A DNA stretch of 64,000 bases from Actinoplanes aureus (lineage in GTDB: Bacteria > Actinomycetota > Actinomycetes > Mycobacteriales > Micromonosporaceae), in assembly GCF_015704865.1 (NCBI RefSeq), contig NZ_JADQTO010000011.1, positions 243,508 to 307,507 on the forward strand, in the 5' to 3' direction. Made by a program: the position numbers and the translations under genes. A model generated the notes under the pieces. The model saw nothing but the letters and a program-made list of their open reading frames with translations. It was not told the DNA's origin and made no database searches. Positions 40,713-48,464 of this stretch are shown piece by piece; the stretch's first letter is position 1; the number at the start of each line of letters is the position of its first letter.

Positions 40713-41071
40713 TGGGTACATTGCTGCTCGTGACGATGGCGGACCGTAGTTCGCAGACGGCCCCCGAAACGACCCGGTGCGTGGCTGCCACCACCGTGTC
40801 GCACCGGGAGTTCACGACGCTGCTCGGCCTGCGGCACCGCGTCGGCCTGCCACCCCGCGACGTACGCTGCGAACTCGCGACCGGCCACGAAGGCAGCCAC
40901 ATGGCCTTCGCCCTGGCCGCCGCCGGAGGCGACGAATGGTGGTGGGCCCGCTGGACCACCGGCGGCTGCGAGGTGGTCCCGCTCGACCCGTGCGACACCG
41001 TATGCCCGGCCGAGCACGACGACTGCCTGCTGCCGGCCGGCCACGCCGGCCCGCACAGCTTCCAGTTCTGA
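40703..41071 (+). CDS. Small protein with two C-x(n)-GHxGxH motifs
   Basis: A 122-residue protein (111 if started at ATG 40736). Two similar metal-ligand-like motifs occur: CELATGHEGSH near residue 55 and CLLPAGHAGPH near 108, each with Cys, His, Gly and His. An additional CDTVC lies between. Such pairs are seen in small actinobacterial proteins of unknown function and could bind zinc or iron. No neighbour gives a clue. The inverted repeat downstream may end its transcript. Confidence 0.65.
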   Translation: MHHLGTLLLVTMADRSSQTAPETTRCVAATTVSHREFTTLLGLRHRVGLPPRDVRCELATGHEGSHMAFALAAAGGDEWWWARWTTGGCEVVPLDPCDTVCPAEHDDCLLPAGHAGPHSFQF

Positions 41072-41093
41072 CTTCGTTGCTTCTCCGGGGTAC

Positions 41094-41341
41094 GCGTGAC
41101 CGGCGTTTTGCCGAAGCCGACGCGTCCCTGCTCTCCCGGCGCCAGCCGGGCCTTCCCTCACCGCCCCAGCGCGACCGCCGGGAAACACCAGTCCGTCGCG
41201 CGTTCGCTGTTGTAACCGTCAGGTGATGGTGTTTCCCGGTGGTCGCGTTGGGGCGGTGCGGGAAGCCGGGCTGCGCTGGGAGAGCGGGGACGGGGTCGGC
41301 TTCGGCGGGACGCCGGTTGCGCGTACCCCGGATGGGTTTGA
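41094..41341. repeat. Repeat family A, long inverted pair
   Basis: This is the largest part of the 413-bp gap between two plus-strand genes. A left arm at about 41094-41190 and a right arm at about 41227-41341 are reverse complements with few differences and small gaps. The shared landmarks are GGGGTACGCG, GCCGAAGCCGAC, CTCTCCC, CCGCCCCA(G/A)CGCGACC and GGGAAACACCA. It could fold into a 100-bp hairpin. The remaining 41342-41484 holds the phoA leader with no recognisable box. Confidence 0.8.
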
Positions 41342-41484
41342 TCTTTCTGTGGCAGCCTATCCGCATAGTTGCCGCATTTCCGGCGGCGGGGGCGCCGGAG
41401 GGCGCGGTGAGGCGTTAACTCGGTATCGATGCCTGTCTTCGGATGGGTCCTCCGATACATCGATGACGCTGGAGGGGGAGAGAC

Positions 41485-42756
41485 ATGTTGGTCCGTTCTG
41501 TGCGGTGGCTGGCCGCGCCGGTGGTGGCCGGAGCGGTGGCCGCGGCGGGGTTGACCCTGGTGAATCCGCTCAGGGAAGCCGGTGCTGAAGCGCCCGATCG
41601 GGGACGGCCGGGGGTGCGCAACGTCATCTTCATCAACGGGGACGGCATGGCGTCGGCCCATCGGGAGGCGGCCCGGCTCTACTACGCCGGGATGGATGGG
41701 CAGCTGACCATGGACAAGCTTCCGGTGTCCGGGCAGCTCACGACCAGCCCGGACGACCCGGAGTCGGCTATCACCGACTCGGCGGCGGGGGCGAGCGCGT
41801 GGGCTACCGGAGTGCGGACCTACAACGGCGCGATCAGCGTGGACGTGGACGGGAACCCGCTGCCGATCCTGGGTGCGCAGGCCAAGCAGGCCGGCAAGGC
41901 GACCGGGCTGGTGACCACGGCGCAGGTGACCGATGCGAGCCCGGCGGCGTTCTTCTCGAACTCGGTGGACCGGGCGGCGCAGGACGACATCGCCCGGCAG
42001 TACCTGGAGAAGTCGAAGCCGGACGTCATTCTCGGCGGCGGTGAGGACTGGTGGCTGCCGGCCGGTACGCCGGGCGCCTACCCGGACCAGCCGGCCGAGG
42101 ATCCGACCGAGGGCAGTCGCGGCACCAAGGGCAACCTGATCGCGCAGGCGCAGGCGGACGGCTACCAGTACGTGTCGACGCCGGCGCAGCTGGCCGCGGC
42201 CGGGCGGGGCAAGCTGCTCGGGCTCTTCGCCAACCAGGAGATGTTCCAGCAGCGGGCGGAAGGGCAGGGCGACGTCTACGACCCGGTGGTCAGCCTGGCC
42301 ACGATGACCAAGAAGGCCCTGACCAACCTCTCCACCGACCGGGACGGCTTCTTCCTGCTGATCGAGGAGGAGGGCGTGGACGAGTTCGCGCACCGCAACA
42401 ACGGCGTGCGCACCCTGCAGACGATGGGCGAGCTGGACAAGGCGGTCGCGGTGGCCCGGGCGTACGCCGCCACCCACCGCGACACCCTGGTGGTCGTGAC
42501 GGGCGACCACGAGACCGGCGGGCTGGCGGTGGAGGACGTGGACACCGCCGACGAGTCCGGGACCGGGACCTCGGCCGAGGACGGGCCGTTCGCGGTGAAG
42601 GGCAGCCCGTTCCAGTTCTACATCGACTGGACCACGACCGGGCACACCGGAGTGGACGTGCCGGTCACAGCCTACGGGCCGCTTGCCGAGCGGTTCACCG
42701 GCAAACATCCGAACACCCATGTGTACGACGTACTCGAGCCGGTTCTGACCCGCTGA
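41485..42756 (+). CDS. phoA: Secreted alkaline phosphatase (PhoA family)
   Basis: A 423-residue enzyme with an N-terminal signal/anchor (residues 5-28). The metal ligand Asp is in INGDGMAS (about 53), the nucleophile Ser in TDSAAGASAWATG (about 99), and later metal sites in EEEGVDEFAHRNN and VTGDHETGG. It hydrolyses phosphate monoesters outside the cell and yields Pi, which the pit operon could take up. It is somewhat shorter than E. coli PhoA. The rho-independent-like hairpin at 42763 ends the transcript. Confidence 0.92.
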   Translation: MLVRSVRWLAAPVVAGAVAAAGLTLVNPLREAGAEAPDRGRPGVRNVIFINGDGMASAHREAARLYYAGMDGQLTMDKLPVSGQLTTSPDDPESAITDSAAGASAWATGVRTYNGAISVDVDGNPLPILGAQAKQAGKATGLVTTAQVTDASPAAFFSNSVDRAAQDDIARQYLEKSKPDVILGGGEDWWLPAGTPGAYPDQPAEDPTEGSRGTKGNLIAQAQADGYQYVSTPAQLAAAGRGKLLGLFANQEMFQQRAEGQGDVYDPVVSLATMTKKALTNLSTDRDGFFLLIEEEGVDEFAHRNNGVRTLQTMGELDKAVAVARAYAATHRDTLVVVTGDHETGGLAVEDVDTADESGTGTSAEDGPFAVKGSPFQFYIDWTTTGHTGVDVPVTAYGPLAERFTGKHPNTHVYDVLEPVLTR

Positions 42757-42762
42757 ACCGGA

Positions 42763-42794
42763 CGTGCCCTCCCGCCGTGCGGTGGGAGGGCACG
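42763..42794. terminator. Bidirectional hairpin between phoA and the pectate lyase gene
   Basis: CGTGCCCTCCC (42763-42773) pairs perfectly with GGGAGGGCACG (42784-42794) around a 10-nt loop. It lies 7 bp after the phoA stop and 9 bp before the convergent stop at 42804, so it can serve both genes. Confidence 0.85.
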
Positions 42795-42803
42795 GCGCAC
42801 CGG

Positions 42804-44372
42804 TCAGGCGTACGTCTCGAACTCGGCGACCCGCGGGGTGCCGGAGGCGCTGGTGATCCGGAAGGTGATCTTCGTCAGTGAGGTGGCGGAGAAGCTGATG
42901 ACCTTCGCCCCGCTGCCGGAGGCCAGGACCGTACTGCCGTTGAGGACCTGCCAGTTGCCGATGAGGCCGGTCGCGCCGGAGGCCTCCCGGATGTTGATCC
43001 TCGATACCGTCTTCGCGGAGCTCCACTTGATCGAGATGTCGCCGGTGGTGCCGGCCGGTGACCAGTAGGTGCTCAGGTTGCCGTCCTTGACGTTGCCGTA
43101 GCTGGTGCCGTCGGCCTTGCTCGAACCGTCCGCGCCGGCGCCGATGCTGAGGTTGGTGCCGGACGGCTGCGACGGCGCGGGCGAGGAGGGTGCGGGGGAA
43201 GAGGGTGCGGGCGAAGACGGCGCGGGCGAGGACGGCGGCGTCGAGGGGCTGCTGGTTACCGAGCAGCTGCCGGTGGAGACCTGGAGACCCTTGTTGGCGC
43301 CGGCGGTCTGGCTGACGATGTTCGGTACGCAGGACGCGTTGTCGAGGGTGTACGCGTACGGGACGCTCACGCTCGTGTTGGACACCGGGTTCGGCCCGGC
43401 CGGGTTGTTGTCGGTGCCCTTGGCCGACCACGTCACGTTGTCGAAGATGTTTCCGCTGACCTGCCAGTACCCGGCCTGGTCGGTGTAGAACGTGCCGAGG
43501 ACGTCCTTGGAGTCCTTGAAGTAGTTGTTGTCCACCTTGGCCTTGGCGCCGGCCCGCGAGTTGATGCCGGACTCGTTGAGGCTGACGTAGTGGTTGTTGT
43601 AGATGTGCGCGACACCGCCACGCAGCAGCGGCGTACGCGAATCGATGTTCTCGTACTTGTTGTGGTGGAACGTGATGTTGCCGCTGCCGGTGTCGGTCTC
43701 GCTCGACCCGATCAGGCCGCCGCGTCCCGAGTTGCGCAGGACGCTGTAGGACAGGGTCACGTACTCGACGTCGTTCTTCATGTCGAACAGCCCGTCGAAG
43801 CCCTCCGACTCGCCGCCCGAGGCCTCCAGGGTGACGTGGTCCACCCAGACGTTGCGGACCGTGCTCTCCATGCCGATCGCGTCGCCGCCGTTGGAGGTCG
43901 GCGAGCCGGACTTCTTGACGTTCCGGACGGTCACGTTCTGGATGATGATGTTGCTGGAGTCCCGGATGTGGATGCCCAGCTGGTCGAAGACCGCGCCGCC
44001 ACCGACACCGACGATCGTCACGTTGCTGATCTGCTTCAGCTCGATCAGGCCGGCAGCGGTGTTGCAGCTGTCGCCGGAGACCTTGGCGGTGTTGCCGTGG
44101 TTGATCGTGCCCTCGACCTCGATGATGATCGGGGTGCTGCTGCTGGCCCGGGTGCACAGGGCGGTGTGGATCGCGGTGCCGGTGGTGGCCCGGACCCGGG
44201 TGCCGCCGGCGCCGCCGGTGGTCCCGCCGTTGGCGGCCGCGAAGCCGGTCACGCCGCCCACCGCCGCCGACGCCTGATGCATCGGAAGCGCGACGGCGAT
44301 CGCGCCCCCGGCGGCCGCGGTGACTGCGGCGGCCAGTGCCGCACGGAGTCGCAGTTTGGCCGATCGATTCAT
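42804..44372 (-). CDS. Secreted pectate lyase (PL1) with C-terminal F5/8-type C carbohydrate-binding domain
   Basis: A 522-residue protein. The signal peptide (LRAALAAAVTAAAGGAIAVAL) ends near residue 37. The PL1 beta-helix runs to about residue 370, with WVDHVTL, a DGLFDMKN segment and the catalytic-type RxPxxR in SRTPLLRGG. A Pro/Ser linker of repeated SSPAP units follows (coding 43160-43240). The C-terminal about 115 residues form a discoidin-like domain (YWSPAGTTG ... RVAEFETYA). It cleaves polygalacturonate by beta-elimination outside the cell. An AGGTGAGG box precedes the ATG. Confidence 0.92.
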   Translation of the reverse strand: MNRSAKLRLRAALAAAVTAAAGGAIAVALPMHQASAAVGGVTGFAAANGGTTGGAGGTRVRATTGTAIHTALCTRASSSTPIIIEVEGTINHGNTAKVSGDSCNTAAGLIELKQISNVTIVGVGGGAVFDQLGIHIRDSSNIIIQNVTVRNVKKSGSPTSNGGDAIGMESTVRNVWVDHVTLEASGGESEGFDGLFDMKNDVEYVTLSYSVLRNSGRGGLIGSSETDTGSGNITFHHNKYENIDSRTPLLRGGVAHIYNNHYVSLNESGINSRAGAKAKVDNNYFKDSKDVLGTFYTDQAGYWQVSGNIFDNVTWSAKGTDNNPAGPNPVSNTSVSVPYAYTLDNASCVPNIVSQTAGANKGLQVSTGSCSVTSSPSTPPSSPAPSSPAPSSPAPSSPAPSQPSGTNLSIGAGADGSSKADGTSYGNVKDGNLSTYWSPAGTTGDISIKWSSAKTVSRINIREASGATGLIGNWQVLNGSTVLASGSGAKVISFSATSLTKITFRITSASGTPRVAEFETYA

Positions 44373-44501
44373 GCTCGCCTCACCTTGTCCTGGGTTGTGG
44401 GGGTGGTTCAAATCCGCATTGACCGGTGTCATTGGGTTCCGGGCATGCGTCATCGCGGGCGGTGCTGCTGTGCTGATGTTGCTCCGAGGCCTCTGAGCAT
44501 T

Positions 44502-44517
44502 GGGTAAGCGCTTTCCC
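44502..44517 (-). promoter_or_regulatory. LacI-type operator upstream of the pectate lyase gene
   Basis: GGGTAAGCGCTTTCCC is a palindrome around AAGCGCTT with flanking GGG/CCC; only one base pair fails. The AAGCGCTT core is the classic LacI/CcpA-like site found before polysaccharide-degradation genes. It lies about 130 bp before the start codon. The regulator is not encoded nearby. Confidence 0.7.
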
Positions 44518-44711
44518 GGGAGAATAGGGAGCCGTTGATGGGTCTGACAAGAGCCGGAAACGCCGTCGAAGCAAATCGATGTGTCGGCGGATTTTTGCTG
44601 TCATTTGCAGTAACGGTGAGTAACTGAGAATCGCGGGGTCGGCGGGGTTGGGGCACGGCATTGGTTTCCGGTGGCGGGGGTGGGACAGCCTTCGTGGTCA
44701 GGGTCTTGTCC

Positions 44712-44803
44712 GGCCCAACGTGGGTGCTGTCTGGCGGCCGTTGAGACAGCGTTGAGCGTGGGCCAAGCAAGATCACACTTGGGACCTGGACTACGGAAGC
44801 TCT
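44712..44803 (+). repeat. Interspersed repeat family B, copy 2
   Basis: Core 44712-44774, identical to copy 1 except one base in the first arm of the inner stem; here the stem is a perfect GCTGTCT/AGACAGC. The tail CTACGGAAGCTC lies about 17 bp further on. It is 115 bp past the orphan imuA' stop. Confidence 0.88.
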
Positions 44804-44918
44804 CAGGCTGTGGCGAGGCTGTGCCGGGCGGTGGGGTCGGGGCTCGTGGTGGGGCGATGCCCGGCGGCGGGCCGAGGTGCGTGGTGGCGGGCGGCGCCGA
44901 GATGGCCGGGGCGGTGCG

Positions 44919-45683
44919 TCAGCGGGCTGGGAGAGGTGCGGAATACTGCGCCCGAAGCGACGCGTCCAATGAGGGCGGCACGCTGAGCGTCGCGGACCGG
45001 GGCCGCACGGCCTTGCCGCGCCCGGCCGAGCGCACCTGAAGATCGCAGTAGCGCAGCCGGCCCCGCCCCTGGCCGAGCCCGTGCCAGCGGCGCGACGTCA
45101 CCTCCATGGTGAGCTCGGCGCCCGGCCAGGCCCGGGTGGGTACGAGGACCGCGCCGCGCTGCCGGGCCCGTGAGGAGAGTGACCGCGCCAGGCCCTCCGG
45201 AACGTCGGCGGGCGGCGCGACGACGACCAGGTCGACGCCGTCGAGGAGGGTGCCGACGATGGTGGGCCAGTCCGGGCCCGGCTCCGGCACCAGGGCCAGC
45301 CGGTCGACCGGCACCCCGAAGTCCTGCCCGGCGGCGAGCACCCCGAACGAGGGCATGCCGACCACGCACGCCCAGCCGGCGGTGTCACGCATGGCGCCGG
45401 CCAGCAGCAGCATCAGCAGTGAGGTGGAGCCGACCGCGGCGACGGTAGCGCCCTTGCGCAGCCCGCCCGGCCAGGGGAGCAGCGGCAGCAGGCTGGGGTC
45501 GGCGGGCAGGATCTGCGAGACGTCCGGCGCGAGCTCGGCGTCGTCGGCGGTCTGCACGGCGTGGGCGAGGGCGGCGGTGGTGTCCCGATGCTGCGCGGTG
45601 GCGTTGACCCGTTGCAGGGCGGCGAGCGCGTCGGCCACGCCGCTGATGCGGCCGTCGCCGGTCCAAGCCTGCCGTGTGCCCAT
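44919..45683 (-). CDS. imuA': ImuA'-like RecA-fold protein (SOS mutagenesis), orphan
   Basis: A 254-residue protein. The pattern LLPLLPWPGGLRKGATVAAV, then STSLLMLLLAGAM, GWACVVGMPSFGVLAA and RARQRGAVLVPTRAWPGAELTMEV matches the RecA-related ImuA' proteins of actinobacteria as I remember them. ImuA' works with ImuB and DnaE2 in translesion synthesis after DNA damage. Neither partner is next to it here. ATG at 45683 follows GGGGGA. A LexA-type box lies 68 bp upstream, which strongly supports SOS control and the assignment. Confidence 0.75.
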   Translation of the reverse strand: MGTRQAWTGDGRISGVADALAALQRVNATAQHRDTTAALAHAVQTADDAELAPDVSQILPADPSLLPLLPWPGGLRKGATVAAVGSTSLLMLLLAGAMRDTAGWACVVGMPSFGVLAAGQDFGVPVDRLALVPEPGPDWPTIVGTLLDGVDLVVVAPPADVPEGLARSLSSRARQRGAVLVPTRAWPGAELTMEVTSRRWHGLGQGRGRLRYCDLQVRSAGRGKAVRPRSATLSVPPSLDASLRAQYSAPLPAR

Positions 45684-45750
45684 GCGCTGTCCCCCGGGGT
45701 GCGTGCCGCAGGGGAAGGTGCGGCGACGGTGCTTCGAACAAGACGGTGCT

Positions 45751-45766
45751 TCGAACAAATGTTCTA
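45751..45766 (-). promoter_or_regulatory. LexA box (SOS box) upstream of imuA'
   Basis: TCGAACAAATGTTCTA matches the actinobacterial SOS consensus TCGAAC-N4-GTTCGA at 15 of 16 fixed or free positions. A 17-bp direct repeat (45725-45741 and 45742-45758, beginning GACGGTGCTTCG) duplicates the left half-site but not the right one. Confidence 0.85.
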
Positions 45767-45810
45767 AGACGCAGCCTAGCGCACTCCAAGCCGCCTCGGT
45801 AAGCCGCCGA

Positions 45811-46263
45811 TTACTTCGGCGCGCCGGGGCCGGGCAGCAGGTCGATGTCGCGAGCGCTCATCGGATCGCCGCAGTGCGCGCAGCGCAGCTCGGGCCGGCT
45901 GATCTCGCCGCACGCGTGGTGGCGGTAGAGGACCGGCGGGCCGGCCTCGCCGGCGAGCCACCGGTCGCCCCAGGCGGTCATCAGCATCAACAGCTGGACC
46001 AGTTCGGCGCCTCTCTCGGTGAGGACGTACTCGTAGCGCGGGCGCCGGTCGTACGGCTGCCGCTCGAGGATGCCGTGGCCGACCAGGTGGTTGAGCCGCT
46101 CGGTCAGCACCTTGCGGGAGATCCCGAGGTCGGCCTGCATCTGCTCGAAGCGGGTCATCCCGGCGAACACGTCGCGCAGGATCAGCGGTGACCAGGGCTC
46201 TCCGATGACGTCGAGCGTGCGCGCGATCGAGCAGGCCATGTCGCCGAAATTGGTGCGTTGCAT
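45811..46263 (-). CDS. HxlR-family transcriptional regulator
   Basis: A 150-residue regulator. The HxlR winged helix spans residues 8-100 (CSIARTLDVIGEPWSPLILRDVFAGMTRFEQM ... RPRYEYVLTERGAEL). The C-terminal 40 residues carry CGEISRPELRCAHCGD, which could form a small zinc site. It is divergent from a PPOX gene. Two near-identical 20-bp sites lie between them, one of which is almost certainly its operator. Confidence 0.9.
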   Translation of the reverse strand: MQRTNFGDMACSIARTLDVIGEPWSPLILRDVFAGMTRFEQMQADLGISRKVLTERLNHLVGHGILERQPYDRRPRYEYVLTERGAELVQLLMLMTAWGDRWLAGEAGPPVLYRHHACGEISRPELRCAHCGDPMSARDIDLLPGPGAPK

Positions 46264-46280
46264 GGCGGAAGTCTAGCAAC

Positions 46281-46340
46281 GTGGGGTTCCCTCAAGGAAC
46301 TTAGACTGTTACGGTCGTGGGGTCTCCTGAAGGAACCCCA
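46281..46340. promoter_or_regulatory. Duplicated HxlR operator
   Basis: GTGGGGTTCCCTCAAGGAAC at 46281-46300 and a copy with two changes at 46317-46336 lie in the same orientation, 36 bp apart. Each contains an imperfect inverted repeat centred on TTCC...GGAA. They fill the divergent promoter region of the HxlR and PPOX genes. Confidence 0.75.
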
Positions 46341-46355
46341 CGAAAGAGGTGCGAC

Positions 46356-46757
46356 ATGAGCAGCCGCAACGAGGCGCTGGACCCCGAGGTACGCCGCGTT
46401 CTCGACGGCACCTCGCTGGCCCATCTCGCCACCGTCCTGCCCGACGGCTCGCCGCACACCGTCCCGCTCTGGGTCGGCACCCGCGGCGACCAGATCGTCT
46501 TCCTCACCGGGCCGGGCTCGCGCAAGGCCCGCAACCTGCGCCGCGACCCGCGGGTGGCGCTGTCCTTCGCGCCGGCTGACAACCCGTTCCGTCCGGTGGT
46601 CATCCGCGGCCGCGTCGTCGAATGGCTCGACGGCGACGAGGGCTGGGAGATCGTCGACCAGATCGCCGTGAAATACACGGGCGCGCCGTACCCGCGCGAG
46701 GAGGAGCGTGTCGTGGCCGTCATCGAGGCCGAGCGGCAGACCGTCGGCGTCGGCTGA
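46356..46757 (+). CDS. PPOX-class F420-dependent-type oxidoreductase
   Basis: A 133-residue split-barrel protein. LAHLATVLPDGSPHTVPLWVG at residues 22-42 and ARNLRRDPRVALSF are the family signatures. It probably uses F420 or FMN. ATG at 46356 follows GAAAGAGG. It is divergent from the HxlR regulator, with which it shares duplicated operators; HxlR/PPOX pairs often respond to reactive carbonyl or redox stress. Confidence 0.87.
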   Translation: MSSRNEALDPEVRRVLDGTSLAHLATVLPDGSPHTVPLWVGTRGDQIVFLTGPGSRKARNLRRDPRVALSFAPADNPFRPVVIRGRVVEWLDGDEGWEIVDQIAVKYTGAPYPREEERVVAVIEAERQTVGVG

Positions 46758-46760
46758 GCC

Positions 46761-47102
46761 TTACCAGGTCCAGTGGCCCAGCTTGGCGGGGTTGACCACG
46801 ATCCAGACCGCGGCCACCCGGTCGACGGCGATCTCCACGGCGGCCACCGCGACCGCCCGGCCGGCGCGGCGCCGGACCAGGCCCGCGCTGCCGTTGACCG
46901 AGGCGAGACCGAGCCCCGGGTCACCGCCCAGCAGCAGCGCGATCAGCCGGGCGGCCCGATCCGCGCCGTGCACAGCTCCGCGCCCGATGCCGTCGCACAC
47001 GACAACGGCATTGGCGGCCAGCACGGCCCGGATCGCGTCGACGTCCCCGGCCCGGCAGGCCTCGGCAAGCCTGCCCACGACGTCGTCATGACGATCGCGC
47101 AT
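46761..47102 (-). CDS. Free-standing ECF41-type SnoaL regulatory domain protein
   Basis: A 113-residue NTF2/SnoaL-fold protein. It aligns by eye with residues 178-283 of the ECF41 sigma factor at 48465-49322: LAEACRAGDVDAIRAVLAAN for FVAAARSGDMAALERLFAVD, then DGIGRG (residues 37-42) for DGNGAK, and NPAKL (104-108) for NPEKL. It has no sigma-2 or sigma-4. Its start overlaps the end of the NDH-2 gene by 17 bp. A role as a trans-acting modulator of the sigma factor is an inference from the shared signatures. An ATG at 47126 is a less likely start. Confidence 0.75.
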   Translation of the reverse strand: MRDRHDDVVGRLAEACRAGDVDAIRAVLAANAVVVCDGIGRGAVHGADRAARLIALLLGGDPGLGLASVNGSAGLVRRRAGRAVAVAAVEIAVDRVAAVWIVVNPAKLGHWTW

Positions 47103-48429
47103 GCTCGCGTCGCGAGGGCGGTTCACCGCCCGTGACGAACTCCCGGCGGGGGTCCTGCACCGAGGCGAGGGAGACGATGTCCCGGCCGAATACCGCGGCG
47201 GTCAGCCAGACCGCCAGCACCCGGACCTTCCGCTCCCAGCTGGGTACGGCCAGCACGTGATAACCCCGGTGCATGAGCCAGGCCGGCAGTCCCTTGATGA
47301 CGATCCGGTGGTACTGGAAGATGCCGCGGCCGAGGCCTAGCGTGGCGACCGTACCGAGGCTGTGGTGCACGTACTTCTTCGGCTCGCGGCCGCGCAGCGT
47401 GGCCACGATGTTCCTGGCGAGGAGCTTGCCCTGGCGTACGGCGTGCTGGGCGTTCGGCACCGTGGCGGCCCCGGGCCGGTTCACGGCGAGGTCCGGGACG
47501 GCCGCGTCGTCACCGGCACCCCAGGCGTCCGGAACCGGCTCGTCGTCGGTGCCGACCCGCAGGTCGGCGCGGACGACCAGCATGCCGCGCGCGTCGACGG
47601 GCAGGTCGGTGTGGCTGCGCACCATCGGGTTCGCCCCGTTGCCGGCGGTCCAGACGATCAGGTCGGAGTCGAACTCCTCGCCGTCCGACAGGACCACGTG
47701 CCCGTCGACGGCGGAGACCAGCTGGGCGTTGAGGTGGACCCGCGCGCCGCGCTTCTCCAGCGAACCGACCACCCAGCGGCCGGGCTCGTCGGTGACCTCG
47801 GGCAGGATCCGGTCGCGGGCCTCCACCAGGTGGAAGCTCAGCTCGCCGGGGTCGAGCTCGGGATACCTGCGCATCAGTGACGTGGCCAGCGACAGCAGCT
47901 CGCCGATGCCCTCGACACCGGAGAACCCGCCGCCGACGAAGGTCACGGTGAGCAGCCGCCGGCGCAGCGGCCCGGGGGGCAGCGCCGAGGCCCGGTCGAA
48001 GTTGGTGAACATCCGGTCCCGGATGGCCACCGCCTCCTCCACGTGCTTCATGCCGATCGCCTGCTCGGCCACGCCGGGGATGGCCAGCTTGCGGGTGACC
48101 GCCCCGGCGGTGACGACGATGATGTCGTAGCCGAGCTGGTACTCCTCGCCCTCGGCCGGGCGTACGGTGACCCGCCGGTGCGCGTGGTCGACCGCGACCA
48201 CCCGGCCGGAGACGACCCGGCTGCGCTTCAGGTGCCGGCGCAGCGACACCGCGGCGTGCCGCGCTTCGACCGAACCGGCGAGCACCTCGGGCAGGAACGG
48301 CTGATATGTCATGTACGGCCGTGGGTCGACCACCACCACGCGGGCCTCGTCGCGCCGGAGTTTCCTCTCCAGCTTCCAAGCCGTGTAGAAACCCGCGTAG
48401 CCACCGCCGACCACCAGAATCGTTCGCAT
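47086..48429 (-). CDS. Type II NADH dehydrogenase (NDH-2), ECF41-linked
   Basis: A 447-residue flavoprotein. TILVVGGGYAGFYTAWKLE opens the FAD Rossmann fold, VTFVGGGFSGVEGIGEL near residue 160 the NAD(P)H fold, and WGAGDDAAVPD near 300 the FAD GD-like motif. The C-terminal 90 residues have amphipathic helices with LPAWLMHRGYHVLAVPSWERK, typical for membrane association. The ATG at 48429 lies next to a candidate ECF41 promoter, which would give a nearly leaderless mRNA. Oxidoreductases are among the known ECF41 neighbours. It resembles the NDH-2 at 32298 only in family. Confidence 0.9.
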   Translation of the reverse strand: MRTILVVGGGYAGFYTAWKLERKLRRDEARVVVVDPRPYMTYQPFLPEVLAGSVEARHAAVSLRRHLKRSRVVSGRVVAVDHAHRRVTVRPAEGEEYQLGYDIIVVTAGAVTRKLAIPGVAEQAIGMKHVEEAVAIRDRMFTNFDRASALPPGPLRRRLLTVTFVGGGFSGVEGIGELLSLATSLMRRYPELDPGELSFHLVEARDRILPEVTDEPGRWVVGSLEKRGARVHLNAQLVSAVDGHVVLSDGEEFDSDLIVWTAGNGANPMVRSHTDLPVDARGMLVVRADLRVGTDDEPVPDAWGAGDDAAVPDLAVNRPGAATVPNAQHAVRQGKLLARNIVATLRGREPKKYVHHSLGTVATLGLGRGIFQYHRIVIKGLPAWLMHRGYHVLAVPSWERKVRVLAVWLTAAVFGRDIVSLASVQDPRREFVTGGEPPSRREHARSS

Positions 48430-48437
48430 ACTGCTAG

Positions 48438-48464
48438 GACCGGTGACGGCTCGCATTTGTGACA
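48438..48464 (-). promoter_or_regulatory. Candidate ECF41 promoter before NDH-2
   Basis: On the minus strand TGTCACA (48464-48458), 16 nt, then GGTC (48441-48438). The published ECF41 consensus, from memory, is TGTCACA with about 16 nt to CGTC. The -35 element begins directly after the sigma gene stop, and the -10 element is 9 bp before the ATG. The same format recurs at 53377-53403. Confidence 0.6.

Larger units (their letters stand above)
44373..44918. other. 546-bp spacer between pectate lyase and imuA'
   Basis: Holds the pectate lyase promoter region with a LacI-type palindrome (44502-44517), about 190 bp with nothing recognisable, a family-B repeat (44712-44803), and about 115 bp of GC-rich sequence up to the imuA' stop. 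I see no gene. imuB, which normally follows imuA', is not here. Confidence 0.6.

Noticed and set aside
41223..41588. Short open frame beginning MMVFPGGRVGAV
   Set aside because: It is translated repeat A. The same peptide pattern (MMLFPGGRAGA) appears at the false start of the frame leading to the FtsX permease near 53218.
43160..43240. Short tandem repeats, possible CRISPR-like array
   Set aside because: They are the Ser/Pro linker codons of the pectate lyase, with no spacers and no direct-repeat structure.
47103..47126. Upstream ATG of the ECF41-like domain protein
   Set aside because: It would extend further into the NDH-2 gene and adds residues (NRPRDAS) with no similarity to the ECF41 domain.
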